Origin: Syntrophomonadaceae bacterium
GTDB taxonomy: Bacteria; Bacillota; Syntrophomonadia; Syntrophomonadales; Syntrophomonadaceae
Assembly: GCA_028706315.1 (NCBI GenBank)
Contig: JAQWBP010000006.1
Coordinates: forward strand, 36,064-100,063
Reading direction: 5' to 3'
Length of the DNA stretch: 64,000 nucleotides
Below, in pieces: positions 36,241 to 45,640 of this stretch (positions within the stretch are counted from its first letter, which is position 1; every line of letters starts with the position of its first letter). The notes under the pieces were generated by a model. That model ran no database searches and was not told where the DNA came from. It saw only the letters and a list, made by a program, of their open reading frames with translations. The translations under genes and the position numbers were made by a program.

Positions 36241-37197
36241 TCATAGATTCCTATCACAAGTAGAATAGTGGGTTGGGGGTGCCTTTTTGGTCCGGTAGGT
36301 CCCAATAATGGTTAAAATCAGCCCGAGCAGTCCGGTAAATAGGGCAACTTTATATAAAACCGCCATTATTGAGTTTTTAAATATAGTAGCCAATAAGAAA
36401 GGGTTCGTACCCATTGTTGCTACTAATTGGTCCTGACGTGATATATTGTTGATGATAAAATCGTCGATTATATTGCTGGCACCCGAAATAATTAATAATA
36501 GTAAAACCCCGGCTAAAAGAATGGCATTTCCGAACAACTTAAGTCCCTGAGTTTTACCTGCAGTAATCATTAGTAATATTAATATAATAATGATTATAAA
36601 GTAGGGAAGAAACGCTACATATCCATAATAGGTTCTAAAAAGAGTAAAAAACTTCATCATGGTTGCATCCTTAAAACCAAGTGATTGAGAGAAATCTAAA
36701 GATTGAGGAAGGTTTAGTTTGTCCATTAAACTTGCAGCTATTATTTTTGTATCATCTGTTTCTAGACCGAACTGATCTAATTCCTCGGGAGAGTATACCT
36801 CCAGGCCTAGGACTATCTCTTCTGCCAGCATTTCATTGCGTTCCTTTAAATCTAGCTTAAGATTTAAGTCAACGTGATCGTTTTTCAAATAATTTATAAA
36901 ACTAAATATTAAGTAACTAGTTTGATTTTGTGTCCATTCCGAAGAAAACGCTTTCTCAGATGCAGTTTTTAAGGAACTGCAAACAGGTTCATATTGGGTG
37001 GGGGGATACTCTGTTTTAGCTTTGATAAGTATATAATTCTGGGGGATGGTATATATTTTATGTTTTTCCATTTGCATGGTATAGTAATTGGGATTTAGCA
37101 AAGTCAACTGGGAACATACTTCCAGTTCTAAAGCTAATCCCACCAGTAAAGTTACTATAAAAAGTATTATTATAAATGTAAGGCGAATAATCCGCAT
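36241..37197 (-). CDS. Hypothetical membrane protein, 318 aa
   Basis: Not recognised. One N-terminal membrane helix (about 5-25) is followed by an extracytoplasmic domain of about 165 residues with two cysteines (in EVCSQ and PVCSS) that could form a disulfide. Three more helices lie near residues 193-215, 222-243 and 280-302. The layout suggests an envelope protein, with no catalytic motif that I can see. The ATG at 37197 follows a weak GGTGG. It lies between two terminator-flanked genes. Confidence 0.7.
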   Translation of the reverse strand: MRIIRLTFIIILFIVTLLVGLALELEVCSQLTLLNPNYYTMQMEKHKIYTIPQNYILIKAKTEYPPTQYEPVCSSLKTASEKAFSSEWTQNQTSYLIFSFINYLKNDHVDLNLKLDLKERNEMLAEEIVLGLEVYSPEELDQFGLETDDTKIIAASLMDKLNLPQSLDFSQSLGFKDATMMKFFTLFRTYYGYVAFLPYFIIIIILILLMITAGKTQGLKLFGNAILLAGVLLLLIISGASNIIDDFIINNISRQDQLVATMGTNPFLLATIFKNSIMAVLYKVALFTGLLGLILTIIGTYRTKKAPPTHYSTCDRNL

Positions 37198-37344
37198 AAT
37201 TAATCCACCATCTACTAAAATCTATTTCTAGTAGTATTAAACAAATTATATCTTTAATCCTTCTATTGCTAGCAAATTAGTTTGGAACCAATTAGGTTAA
37301 ATGATAGAATAATAGAAAAAAGGTAAAGGAGTGGCAAATAGTCA

Positions 37345-37896
37345 ATGAATCAGTATATCCTTGAAGGCGATGATTGTGCGCTGGTAATTATTGATCTTCA
37401 GGAAAAGCTTATGAAGGCCATGAAAGACCAGGACCGGGTATATAAAAATACTAACCTATTGCTTGCTATAGCAAAGGAATTCGACATACCAGTTATTGTG
37501 ACTGAACAGTATCCGCGGGGTCTTGGAGCAACTGTTGAGGAAATTAAAAATCATTTACCTGAGGAATATTTTTATCTTGATAAAAATAGCTTTTCAGCTC
37601 TTAACGAAGAAATGCAGGCTATCTTAGATAAAATTGGAAGAAAAAAAATCATTATAACCGGCTCAGAGACCCACATCTGTGTTTTTCAGACAGCTAGGGA
37701 TTTAGTTAATAAAGGCTATCATGTGTACCTGGTTAGAGATGCTGTATGTTCAAGGTTTGATGAGAATTATGAAAATGCCCTCTCATTAATGAGCAGTCTT
37801 GGTGCAGTTATTACTACTGCGGAAACAGTTGTTTTTGATCTACTTAAACAGGCTGGTACCCCAGCATTTAAAGCCATTTCTCCCTTACTAAAGTAA
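37345..37896 (+). CDS. Isochorismatase-family hydrolase
   Basis: A 183-aa cysteine hydrolase. The family catalytic triad is visible as Asp17 (ALVIIDLQE), Lys80 (LDKNSF) and Cys112 (GSETHICVFQTA). Its size and the TEQYPRGLG motif place it with the small YcaC-like or nicotinamidase-related group; the substrate is not evident. The ATG follows AAAGGAG. The stop codon runs directly into a remnant of the MITE-like repeat. Confidence 0.88.
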   Translation: MNQYILEGDDCALVIIDLQEKLMKAMKDQDRVYKNTNLLLAIAKEFDIPVIVTEQYPRGLGATVEEIKNHLPEEYFYLDKNSFSALNEEMQAILDKIGRKKIIITGSETHICVFQTARDLVNKGYHVYLVRDAVCSRFDENYENALSLMSSLGAVITTAETVVFDLLKQAGTPAFKAISPLLK

Positions 37897-37938
37897 GTTA
37901 TATGGTGTTAGTTTAGGGGGGGTGGCAGTGGAATCAAA
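37894..37938. repeat. MITE remnant (deleted form)
   Basis: GTTATATGGTGTTAGTTT (37898-37915) matches the internal flank of the long elements at 24263 and 46620, and GGCAGTGGAATCAAA (37924-37938) matches their right outer end. The middle is missing, and the left outer end would fall inside the preceding coding sequence. Confidence 0.5.
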
Positions 37939-38010
37939 TTTTAATTATCGGATAAATTTGTGGTATTGAATAAAATTAATTTATGTATCTATAGTATAAT
38001 AATGTTAACG

Positions 38011-38045
38011 AAAAAACGGCGGAGATCACACTTCGCTGTTTTTAT
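38011..38045 (+). terminator. Terminator-like hairpin upstream of the response regulator
   Basis: AAAAACGGCGGAG can pair with CTTCGCTGTTTTT, using G-T pairs, followed by a T-rich tail. A TATAAT-like hexamer at 37994-37999 lies upstream, so it may be a leader attenuator, or simply the terminator of the hydrolase gene. Confidence 0.5.
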
Positions 38046-38082
38046 TTTAGAAATGCCAGTTATTTATTAGCGGGGTGATTTT

Positions 38083-38757
38083 ATCTCCAGAATACTAGTA
38101 GTTGATGATGAAAAGGCACTAGTTAAGGGACTTATTTATACTTTGGAAAATGAAGGATATGAAGTAGCAGCTGCTTATGATGGCATAACGGCATTAAAAG
38201 AGGCAAAAACTAACCGATATGATTTGATTATTCTCGATCTTATGCTCCCCGGGCTAGATGGGTTGCAAGTCTGCCAGAAAATCCGGGAGCAATCACATGT
38301 ACCAATAATAATGCTAACTGCACGGGGGGATGATTTAGATAGAATTACTGGATTGGAAGCAGGTGCAGATGATTATCTTCCGAAACCATTTAACGTGCGT
38401 GAACTAGTAGCAAGGATTCATTCAGTTTTAAGGAGAACAGAGTTATACCGGTCTAGTGTAATATGTTATTCTGATCTTAAAATGGATCTGGATAAAAGAA
38501 TTTTACAGGTAGGTAATCAGAAAGTTGATCTTACGAGTAAAGAGTTTGATTTACTGACAGTGATGATTCGAAATCCGGGACGAGTATTTACCCGCCGTCA
38601 GCTGATTGATTTAGTCTGGGGGTTAGAGTATGCAGATGAACGGACAGTAGATGTAAACATAAGGCGTCTTCGAGAAAAAATAGAAGCTGAACCGGGAAAA
38701 CCGATATATATCCTTACTAAGTGGGGTGTGGGATATTTTTTAAGGGAGCTGGTTTAA
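38083..38757 (+). CDS. OmpR-family response regulator, apparent AUC start
   Basis: The transcription-factor half of a two-component system. The receiver domain (about 1-120) has the acidic pair in ILVVDDE, the phosphoacceptor Asp52 (ILDLMLPG) and Lys in DYLPKPF. The winged-helix DNA-binding domain (about 130-222) ends YILTKWGVGYFL. No ATG, GTG or TTG precedes the conserved start: the frame from the stop at 38068 reads CGG-GGT-GAT-TTT-ATC-TCC-AGA, and ATC at 38083 stands five bases after GGGGTG, exactly where MSRILVVDD would begin. The first canonical codon (TTG 38143) would cut the receiver. From ATC the product is 224 aa, the normal length. Confidence 0.85.
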   Translation: MSRILVVDDEKALVKGLIYTLENEGYEVAAAYDGITALKEAKTNRYDLIILDLMLPGLDGLQVCQKIREQSHVPIIMLTARGDDLDRITGLEAGADDYLPKPFNVRELVARIHSVLRRTELYRSSVICYSDLKMDLDKRILQVGNQKVDLTSKEFDLLTVMIRNPGRVFTRRQLIDLVWGLEYADERTVDVNIRRLREKIEAEPGKPIYILTKWGVGYFLRELV

Positions 38758-38803
38758 TTGTTTCAGTAAGATAACATGGAAATTCCTGGCTTCTTATCTG
38801 ATA

Positions 38804-40165
38804 TTGATAATTATGATGACTGCCAGCCTGAATTATTTTATGGTAAATAGTGTAAAACAACATACTATAGCTATAAAATCAAGTAACTTAATTGCCTCTG
38901 CTCGGTTAGTTGCTGCCGAGTGTTCTACTTATCTTGGCGAAAATAATGATTATGTAGCTTTAATAGGGGAAGAGTACAGTAAAAAGTATAGATCACGAAT
39001 TCTGGTTTTTGATAATAATAGGATTGCAGTGGCAGACTCCTTTAATGACAGTAATATTGTGGGCAGACAGCTACAATATGCTGAACTTCTTAGTGCTCTT
39101 AAAGGGCAAAGTAATTCGGATGTTCACAAACTGCCGTCAGGTGAATGGGTTATGTATGCTACTTCACCAGTTATCTCTGGAGGCAGTATCATTGGTGCAG
39201 TATTGATTTCCGATGATGCCGATCATATATTTGACCTTTTAGTTGATATCCGCGTGCGCATTTTATGGTTATCACTTATTTCCCTGGCGGCAGTAAGTGC
39301 ACTTGGGTTCTGGTTAACAGCGAAAGTAACTAAACCAATAATTGAGGTATCTAGAGCTGCTAATCTTGTAAAACAGGGTGAATTAGGTCTGCAAGTAGAT
39401 ATTCATACTAAAGACGAAGTTGGGCGGCTGGCTAGTTCTTTTAATGCCATGAGCAACCGGCTAAACCAGGTAGAGCAAAACCGGAAAAAATTTTTTCATA
39501 ATTCTTCTCATGAATTAAAAACCCCACTGGCATCAGCTATTTTACTTACTGATTCTATGTTATACGATATTGAAAAAGGTCATCAGCCTCGATATGATTT
39601 TTTAAATGATATTAAAGATCAACTACAGCGTATGGAAAAACTGGTTCAAGATTTAGGTACGCTCGCTTTATTCGATAATTCGCAAAATGCTCTAGTAGAT
39701 GTTGTGGAGTTAGATTGCATTTGTAAAAAAGTTGTTGCCACAGTTAAACCCATGTGCAAAGAGAAAAATCTGCAGTTGAGTCTGGATATTCAACCTGATG
39801 TTAATTATAAAGTGACAGGGAATGCAGATGGTTTAACGGATGCTTTGTTAAATCTAGTAGAAAATGCGGTAAAATATACCCCTGGTGGTGGAAAGGTTGC
39901 TGTGTTACTGGAAAAAAACGCAAATGACATCGGTATTCGCATTACTGATAATGGTATAGGGATTCCCGCTGATGATCTCGACCAGGTGTTTGAAAGATTT
40001 TATCGGGTAGATAAAGCCCGTTCCAGGGAACAGGGCGGTAGCGGGTTAGGTCTTAGTATATCCAGGGAGATTATTCAGGCCCACGGTGGGCATATAAAAA
40101 TTGCCAGTGTATACGGAAAAGGAACTGTGGTGAATATACACTTGAGGGCCTTAAGTGAAGGATAG
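38804..40165 (+). CDS. Sensor histidine kinase, 5' end uncertain
   Basis: The partner of the response regulator. An N-terminal membrane helix, a roughly 130-residue extracytoplasmic sensor of single-Cache/PAS type, a second helix (about 150-172), a HAMP domain, the H-box SSHELKTPLAS, and the ATPase domain with NLVENAVKYTP, DNGIGIP and GGSGLGLSI. The first canonical in-frame codon is the TTG at 38804, but it truncates the first membrane helix. The open frame continues upstream to 38744, encoding KITWKFLASYLILII. A TTG at 38758, well placed behind AAGGGAG, would read FSKITWKFLASYL if one T of 38761-38763 were absent. The real start is therefore probably 38758 with a one-base slip. Confidence 0.85.
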   Translation: MIIMMTASLNYFMVNSVKQHTIAIKSSNLIASARLVAAECSTYLGENNDYVALIGEEYSKKYRSRILVFDNNRIAVADSFNDSNIVGRQLQYAELLSALKGQSNSDVHKLPSGEWVMYATSPVISGGSIIGAVLISDDADHIFDLLVDIRVRILWLSLISLAAVSALGFWLTAKVTKPIIEVSRAANLVKQGELGLQVDIHTKDEVGRLASSFNAMSNRLNQVEQNRKKFFHNSSHELKTPLASAILLTDSMLYDIEKGHQPRYDFLNDIKDQLQRMEKLVQDLGTLALFDNSQNALVDVVELDCICKKVVATVKPMCKEKNLQLSLDIQPDVNYKVTGNADGLTDALLNLVENAVKYTPGGGKVAVLLEKNANDIGIRITDNGIGIPADDLDQVFERFYRVDKARSREQGGSGLGLSISREIIQAHGGHIKIASVYGKGTVVNIHLRALSEG

Positions 40166-40227
40166 GAGCGTATCTGCTAGTTTTATGAATAAAAAGATAA
40201 ATTTACAACGCATATAAGGTGATTTTC

Positions 40228-40256
40228 TTGACAAATTAATAAACAGGTAATATAAT
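40228..40256 (+). promoter_or_regulatory. Consensus sigma-A promoter of the EF-G paralogue
   Basis: Perfect TTGACA (40228-40233) and TATAAT (40251-40256) with a 17-base spacer. Transcription should begin near 40263, leaving a leader of about 110 bases. Confidence 0.85.
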
Positions 40257-40259
40257 TAA

Positions 40260-40345
40260 CCTTCGGGTGTTATAATTAGCGAAGGATAAAGATTAATAAA
40301 ATCCACCTTACCGGCATTACATCAGGTGATGCCGTTTAGTTTTTA
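40260..40345 (+). promoter_or_regulatory. Attenuator-like leader of the EF-G paralogue
   Basis: A 5' hairpin CCTTCG/CGAAGG (40260-40285) is followed by a nine-pair terminator-like hairpin, CGGCATTAC/GTGATGCCG (40312-40320 with 40326-40334), and TTTAGTTTTTAT. An alternative pairing, ATCCACCT (40301-40308, one bulge) with AGGTGAT (40324-40330), would break the terminator. The control is inferred from folding only. Confidence 0.5.
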
Positions 40346-40371
40346 TAGGCCTATGAAGGAGTGAAAGTAGC

Positions 40372-42393
40372 ATGTTAGCAGACTTAAGAAATATTGGAAT
40401 TATTGCTCATATTGATGCAGGTAAAACTACTACTACAGAGCGCATATTATACTATACGGGTTTAACTCATAAGATTGGGGAAACTCATAATGGTGAAAGT
40501 GTTATGGATTACCTTTCTTATGAAAAAGAAAGGGGCATAACAGTTACATCTGCGGCAACAAAATGCGTCTGGAAAGGAAAATCAATAAATATTATCGATA
40601 CTCCGGGCCATGTTGATTTTACAGCTGAAGTAGAGAGAAGTCTAAGAATTCTCGATGGGGCTGTAGTTATATTCTGTGGCAAAGGTGGGGTTGAACCTCA
40701 ATCAGAAACGGTGTGGAGACAGGCAGATAAATATAAAGTACCTCGCATAGCATTTGTAAATAAAATGGATGCAGTAGGTGCAAATTTTTATAGAGTTGTA
40801 GAACAAATAAAAACCCGTTTGGGTGCTAACCCACTAGTGTTAACTTTACCGGTTGTTCAGGATGAAGAATTTTCTGGGATTATCGATCTGGTACAGATGA
40901 AGTATTTTACTTTTTCAGGTAAACTGGGAAATGATATAGTTGAAACTTGTATACCGGAAGAATACCTGGATGAAGCCGAAAAATGGCGTTTGAAGATGGT
41001 AGAGAGCCTGGCAGAAACTGATGAAACATTACTAGAGTTATATTTTAATGATGAAGCTTTACCGCATGATTTGCTCTACAAGGCAATTCGTGTTAACGCT
41101 TTAACTGGCAACATCATACCCGTTTTGTGCGGGAGTTCGTATCGTAATATAGGGGTACAGCCTTTGCTGGATGCGATAATACATTATATGCCATCACCTG
41201 TGGAGGTTACTCCTGCGAAAGGGATAATTGTGGACTCAGATGAAACTATAAATATAAACCCCGATCCTGAAGAGGACTTTGCTGCCCTGGTATTTAAGAT
41301 TGTCAGTGACAGGCACGTAGGCAGGCTTGCATTTGCACGTGTTTATTCCGGCAATGTAAAAGCTGGCAGCTATATATATAATAGTACCAAGGGCAAGAAA
41401 GAACGTGTTGGCCGTTTGATTAAAATGCATGCTAATCACCGTGAGGAAATCGATAAAGTTTCTGCCGGAGATATAGTGGCATTTATAGGTTTGAAAGATG
41501 TTGGTACTGGAGACACTTTATGTGATGAAAATAATCCGATTCTCCTCGAATCTATAGAGTTTCCGGAACCAGTTATTCAGATTGCTATTGAGCCCAAGAC
41601 CCAGTCAGATCAGGGCAAGATGGCCGAAGCACTGGCCAAGATTTCAGCTGAAGATCCGACATTTAAAATTTCATATAATAAGGAGACCGGGCAGACGCTT
41701 ATTTCAGGTATGGGAGAACTGCACCTGGAAATAGTTGCTGAACGCCTCTCCAGTGAATTTAATGTAGCATTTAATGTAGGCCAGCCTGAGGTTGCCTACC
41801 GTGAAACGATAACTGCCACTGCACAACATGTAACTAGGTATGTGAAACAGACCGGGGGTAGAGGACAGTTTGCCCATGTTGTTCTCAAACTGGAACCAGC
41901 AGAAGGTTTCGAGTTTGTTAACAAAATAGTTGGTGGTGTAATACCCCGAGAATATATTCCTGCCGTGGAAGCGGGAGTTAAGCAGGCAATGGAGGAAGGA
42001 GTTTTGGAAGGGTATCCAGTTGTGAATGTAAAAGCAACTCTCTTAGATGGATCTTTTCATGAAGTTGATTCTTCCGAAATGGCATTTAAGACTGCAGGCC
42101 TGTTCGCTGCTAAAGAGTGCTTAAGGAAGGCGAATCCAAAACTGCTTGAACCTATAATGAGTCTGGAGATTACTTCACCGGAAGAGTTTACCGGAAATAT
42201 TATTAATAATATTAATAACCGCAGAGGCAGGCTTGATTCCATGGAGATGGAAAACAACACCCAGATAATTAAGGGTTTTGTACCACTGGCTGAGCTATTT
42301 GGTTATTCAACAGTTCTGCGGTCACTAACCCAGGGAAGAGCTGGATTTTCGATGCAATTCTCTCATTATGCCGAAAGTCGTAAAGCATCATAA
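40372..42393 (+). CDS. Elongation factor G paralogue
   Basis: A translational GTPase of 673 aa. The P-loop [12 protein letters not shown], switch region [21 protein letters not shown] and NKMD are intact, and domains II to V are present ([10 protein letters not shown] in domain [21 protein letters not shown] in domain V). It differs from main EF-G (about 690 aa) at several normally fixed positions ([16 protein letters not shown]) and is not beside rpsL, rpsG or tuf, so it is probably a second EF-G acting in translocation, recycling or ribosome rescue. A ribosome-protection role like TetM is less likely. Its strong promoter and folded leader suggest conditional expression. Confidence 0.85.
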   Translation: MLADLRNIGIIAHIDAGKTTTTERILYYTGLTHKIGETHNGESVMDYLSYEKERGITVTSAATKCVWKGKSINIIDTPGHVDFTAEVERSLRILDGAVVIFCGKGGVEPQSETVWRQADKYKVPRIAFVNKMDAVGANFYRVVEQIKTRLGANPLVLTLPVVQDEEFSGIIDLVQMKYFTFSGKLGNDIVETCIPEEYLDEAEKWRLKMVESLAETDETLLELYFNDEALPHDLLYKAIRVNALTGNIIPVLCGSSYRNIGVQPLLDAIIHYMPSPVEVTPAKGIIVDSDETININPDPEEDFAALVFKIVSDRHVGRLAFARVYSGNVKAGSYIYNSTKGKKERVGRLIKMHANHREEIDKVSAGDIVAFIGLKDVGTGDTLCDENNPILLESIEFPEPVIQIAIEPKTQSDQGKMAEALAKISAEDPTFKISYNKETGQTLISGMGELHLEIVAERLSSEFNVAFNVGQPEVAYRETITATAQHVTRYVKQTGGRGQFAHVVLKLEPAEGFEFVNKIVGGVIPREYIPAVEAGVKQAMEEGVLEGYPVVNVKATLLDGSFHEVDSSEMAFKTAGLFAAKECLRKANPKLLEPIMSLEITSPEEFTGNIINNINNRRGRLDSMEMENNTQIIKGFVPLAELFGYSTVLRSLTQGRAGFSMQFSHYAESRKAS

Positions 42394-42408
42394 ATAGATA
42401 TGAATATG

Positions 42409-42447
42409 AAAAAGGGAACCGCCATTAGGACGTGTTCCCTTTTTTTA
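42409..42447 (+). terminator. Terminator after the EF-G paralogue
   Basis: Stem AAAGGGAAC/GTTCCCTTT followed by TTTTTTT. It also lies just past the end of the converging SIMPL gene. Confidence 0.88.
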
Positions 42448-42486
42448 TGTCAAAATATTAATAATGAAAAATACGAAACGAGTATT

Positions 42487-43254
42487 TTAACCAATATTAG
42501 TGAGTTCATAAGTTACGGTAACGGAACCGTTAACGGTTAAGTTACCCGGAACTACTGGAACATCGCTGCTACCCATACTTTCATCTTTTTGCAGGTACAT
42601 AGAATTACGTGGACTTATATATTGAGTACCACCTTCATTAATACTTATAATCTTACCAAGCTGTAGCCCAGCAGCACCAGCTATAGCCTGAGCCTTTTCG
42701 CGAGCCCTGGTTATAGCTTTAGTCAAGGCTTCGTTTTCACAGGCGGTCAAATCAGATTTCTCGAAGGTAACATAGTTAATATTATTAGCTCCGGCTTTAA
42801 CAGCTATATCGAGAACATGCCCCAGACGGTCGATATTCTTTACAACTACGGAAATCTCATTAGTAACTCGGTACCCGATTATTTGTGGCTCAGTATTAGG
42901 CTTATCCGAGTAATTATACTGAGGATAAACATTATAATTAGTAGTCTGTATGCAATTATCGTTAATTCCACTTTGGCGCAGAGCTGATATAACACTCTGG
43001 GTTGCTGCGTTATTCTCGGTTTGGGCTTTATCTAACTGTTTGGAGAAATTTGCAACTGCCAGGGAAATTCTGGCCTGATCAGGGGTAGTCGTAGTTGTAC
43101 CAGTGGCACTAACTACTAAATGAGGTTTAGTATTGTTGTCACTAGTTTCTGCCTGGCAGGGGCTTATTTCGTAGCACAAGGTGGCTATGGTAAAAATACT
43201 TATGACTATAGAAAAAACAAATAATTTTGCTGGCAAGTTAATCTTTCGTATCAC
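42487..43254 (-). CDS. Secreted SIMPL (DUF541) domain protein
   Basis: A 255-aa exported protein with an N-terminal hydrophobic export segment (about 10-35). The SIMPL domain follows, with VVSATGTTTTTPDQARISLAV, NYNVYPQYNY and the C-terminal AREKAQAIAGAAGLQLGKI. Family members form ring-like oligomers in the envelope; their function is poorly known. It starts with GTG and overlaps the anti-sigma gene by 17 bases, so it is the third gene of the sigma-anti-sigma operon. Confidence 0.88.
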   Translation of the reverse strand: MIRKINLPAKLFVFSIVISIFTIATLCYEISPCQAETSDNNTKPHLVVSATGTTTTTPDQARISLAVANFSKQLDKAQTENNAATQSVISALRQSGINDNCIQTTNYNVYPQYNYSDKPNTEPQIIGYRVTNEISVVVKNIDRLGHVLDIAVKAGANNINYVTFEKSDLTACENEALTKAITRAREKAQAIAGAAGLQLGKIISINEGGTQYISPRNSMYLQKDESMGSSDVPVVPGNLTVNGSVTVTYELTNIG

Positions 43255-44332
43255 TAAAATTGCCCTCCTTAAAGTCTATTAAACTGGCTATCTCCAATAA
43301 CTCCTGCTGGGACATGGTACCGATTAAAGTAACATTATATCTCAGGTCGTTTTTGCATATAGCTATATTGGTAGCGGCATCTGCATTATAGCTATTATAT
43401 TTTTTATCTTCCTCTACCGTTTGAGCTGTATCTGCATAAATTTCTGCCTGGGGCATAAGAGTTTTTTCTTCTGCCTTTTTACCCAACATAACTACTCGTT
43501 CACTTGACTCGCTAAGGTCAATTGGAGATAAATGAATCTTGAGTTTTTTGTTTGTAGCAGATGACTCGTAAACAAAAGTTAAATTATCATGAGCATCACT
43601 TATTATTTGTGCCAGTTTATATGATTGGGGTAGATTAACTGGCTGTAAATATAAATGATCATTATTGGGGGTAAGCTGTTTACTTCCGGCCTCTAACTGA
43701 AGTTCATCTTCTATAGAGACTCTGGCAGGACTAGGTTTCATTCTACTCTGGTTGCCTTGATCTTCGGATAAATCACGTTTAGCCGTCGGCAAATGTTTAG
43801 CAGGATTTGCAGGGGCATTAACAGAATCTAAAACCTCACTTTTGGTCCCGTCTGCCATACCAGATATTCCAGAGTTAGCTTTTTCCTTATCAGCTTGAGT
43901 ATTGTTTTCTTCTTCAATGGTAATCTGTTGTGGTACCCCGTCATTTTCAGCTATATCGACATGACCGGGCATAGTATACCTTCCAGGTAAAATTAGAAAT
44001 AAAGCTAAAGCTGCTACCAGAACTGCTGATGATATTACTAGGCCACGTTTATAATATGCGGCTTTACTTCCTTCAGGTTTGTGGTTAACTGGTTCCACCA
44101 ATACATCCTGGTGCTGCTGAATAATACCCATTATCTGGGGGGTAAAATCATCTGGTAGCGAAGGTATATCATCATTGCTCTTTAGCGCCTCATTTTCCAT
44201 AAGAGTTAACTTAAGAGTATTTTTACAGCTAGAGCATTCTTTTAGATGCTGGATGAACTCTGTTCTTAATTCAGGGGGTAAAGTATTGTCACAGTATTGT
44301 AAAATCAATCTATCAATTTGCTGGCAATTCAC
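43238..44332 (-). CDS. Zinc-finger anti-sigma factor, membrane-anchored
   Basis: A 364-aa anti-sigma factor. The N-terminal zf-HC2 domain has HLKECSSC (about residues 29-36) with an upstream cysteine in LQYCDNTLP, the ZAS-type zinc site. One membrane helix follows (about 95-115), then an extracytoplasmic part of about 245 residues with Asn/Lys-rich linkers and a possible DUF4367-like end. It presumably holds the sigma factor encoded just upstream until an envelope signal arrives. It starts with GTG and overlaps the sigma gene by 20 bases. Confidence 0.85.
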   Translation of the reverse strand: MNCQQIDRLILQYCDNTLPPELRTEFIQHLKECSSCKNTLKLTLMENEALKSNDDIPSLPDDFTPQIMGIIQQHQDVLVEPVNHKPEGSKAAYYKRGLVISSAVLVAALALFLILPGRYTMPGHVDIAENDGVPQQITIEEENNTQADKEKANSGISGMADGTKSEVLDSVNAPANPAKHLPTAKRDLSEDQGNQSRMKPSPARVSIEDELQLEAGSKQLTPNNDHLYLQPVNLPQSYKLAQIISDAHDNLTFVYESSATNKKLKIHLSPIDLSESSERVVMLGKKAEEKTLMPQAEIYADTAQTVEEDKKYNSYNADAATNIAICKNDLRYNVTLIGTMSQQELLEIASLIDFKEGNFSDTKD

Positions 44333-44912
44333 TTTTCATCCCCCTTTCCTCACCTTTTTTAATCAGGATTTTCCGTAATGCTTTACGAGCTCGATGCACT
44401 TTTACCTCAATATTTTCTCTGGTTACACCTAGCACATCAGCAATTTCCTGGTTCGTTAAATCCATCTGGAAACGAAGGACTATAACGGCCCGGTAATTAT
44501 CTGGAAGTTCTATTATGGCATTATTAATAAATTCTTTTAATTCTTGGCGTTCAAACATCACCTCAGGATCAACCGAATAATCCGGTCTAAAATTTTCGTA
44601 TTGCCGACTAAAAGTATCATCAAAATTTAAAGTTATGATTTTCTTTTTTTTCCGCAGAGCACTAATACTAGTATTAGTAGCAATTTTATAAATCCAGGGT
44701 TTAAATTTTTTATTGCTGTCAAATTGATATAATTTATCAAATACAGTAATGAAAACTTCTTGGGTTATGTCTTCCGCTTCCTGGTATTGACCGACCATTC
44801 GGTATACAATAGTAAAAATAAGGTTTTTATACCTATTTACAAGTTCTTCAAAGGCTGATAGCTCACCCTGCAACGTCTTGCAGGCAAGCATCTCATCGCT
44901 TAGCAAAGTCAT
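44313..44912 (-). CDS. ECF-type RNA polymerase sigma factor
   Basis: An extracytoplasmic-function sigma factor of about 199 aa. Region 2 is visible as FEELVNRYKNLIFTIVYRMVG and AEDITQEVFI, and region 4 as LPDNYRAVIVLRFQMDLT with NQEIADVLGVTRENIEVKVHRARK. The ATG at 44912 follows GGGGAG; an in-frame GTG at 44933 lacks a site. It is the first gene of the operon with the anti-sigma factor and SIMPL protein. Regulation by its own product is likely but no promoter motif was called. Confidence 0.9.
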   Translation of the reverse strand: MTLLSDEMLACKTLQGELSAFEELVNRYKNLIFTIVYRMVGQYQEAEDITQEVFITVFDKLYQFDSNKKFKPWIYKIATNTSISALRKKKKIITLNFDDTFSRQYENFRPDYSVDPEVMFERQELKEFINNAIIELPDNYRAVIVLRFQMDLTNQEIADVLGVTRENIEVKVHRARKALRKILIKKGEERGMKSELPAN

Positions 44913-45104
44913 CAGCTCCCCAATCCTGCTCACTTATATGTACGTTCGTATACAATAAATCCTTACACTGCAGTATATTTTAAAGTAACATAATAAAATG
45001 GAAACGTACATAGTAGCTGAATATTAACTATAATTAATATTACATTATAATGTAGATAATTCCATATAAAGATTATTGTGTAGATAGTAAATCTGGAGGT
45101 AGTT

Positions 45105-45548
45105 ATGAAAATTTTAGTAGATGCAGATGCTTGCCCGGTTAAGAATATAATTGAAACAACAGCCCAACAATATAAGTTAGAAGTTATAATGATATGCTGT
45201 GTAAATAGCCCGGTGACGAGTCAGTATGCCCAAGTCATTATTGTGGATGGATTTTCTCAAGCTGCAGATATAGCTATTGTTAATAAAACAGAAAAAGGTG
45301 ATATTGTAGTTACTCACGATTATGGTGTGGCAGCTATGGTACTTGAAAAAGGTGCCATGGCCATTAATCCATCTGGGAAAGAATATACAGATAATAATAT
45401 TGAAGAACTGCTGATGCAAAGATTTATTAACTTTAAAGCCCGGCAATCAGGGATGCGTACTACTCGTTTTAAGAAACGAAATCGGGAAGACGATGAGCAT
45501 TTTAAGAAAACGTTTGTTAACCTCATTGAGAAAAGCTTATTATATTGA
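45105..45548 (+). CDS. YaiI/YqxD-family (DUF188) protein
   Basis: A 147-aa member of the DUF188 family, which has a PIN-like nuclease fold. Conserved pieces are MKILVDADACPVK at the N-terminus, DIVVTHDYGVAAMVLEKGA in the centre and NFKARQSGMRTTRFKKR near the end, with the conserved aspartates in place. No biochemical role is established. It is a single gene with a GGAGG site, divergent from the sigma operon. Confidence 0.9.
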   Translation: MKILVDADACPVKNIIETTAQQYKLEVIMICCVNSPVTSQYAQVIIVDGFSQAADIAIVNKTEKGDIVVTHDYGVAAMVLEKGAMAINPSGKEYTDNNIEELLMQRFINFKARQSGMRTTRFKKRNREDDEHFKKTFVNLIEKSLLY

Positions 45549-45640
45549 TAGATAAAGGTACTTGTCCAAAGCATTTTGGCAATTGTAGGAGATAAAGGTA
45601 TATAATAAAAAAGACAAGTTTTGTGGAAAGGGGATAAAAA

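Noticed and set aside
40372..42393. Reading the EF-G paralogue as a TetM-type ribosome protection protein
   Set aside because: Domain IV and V motifs follow EF-G ([19 protein letters not shown]) and not the tetracycline-resistance group; only the leader resembles such control.
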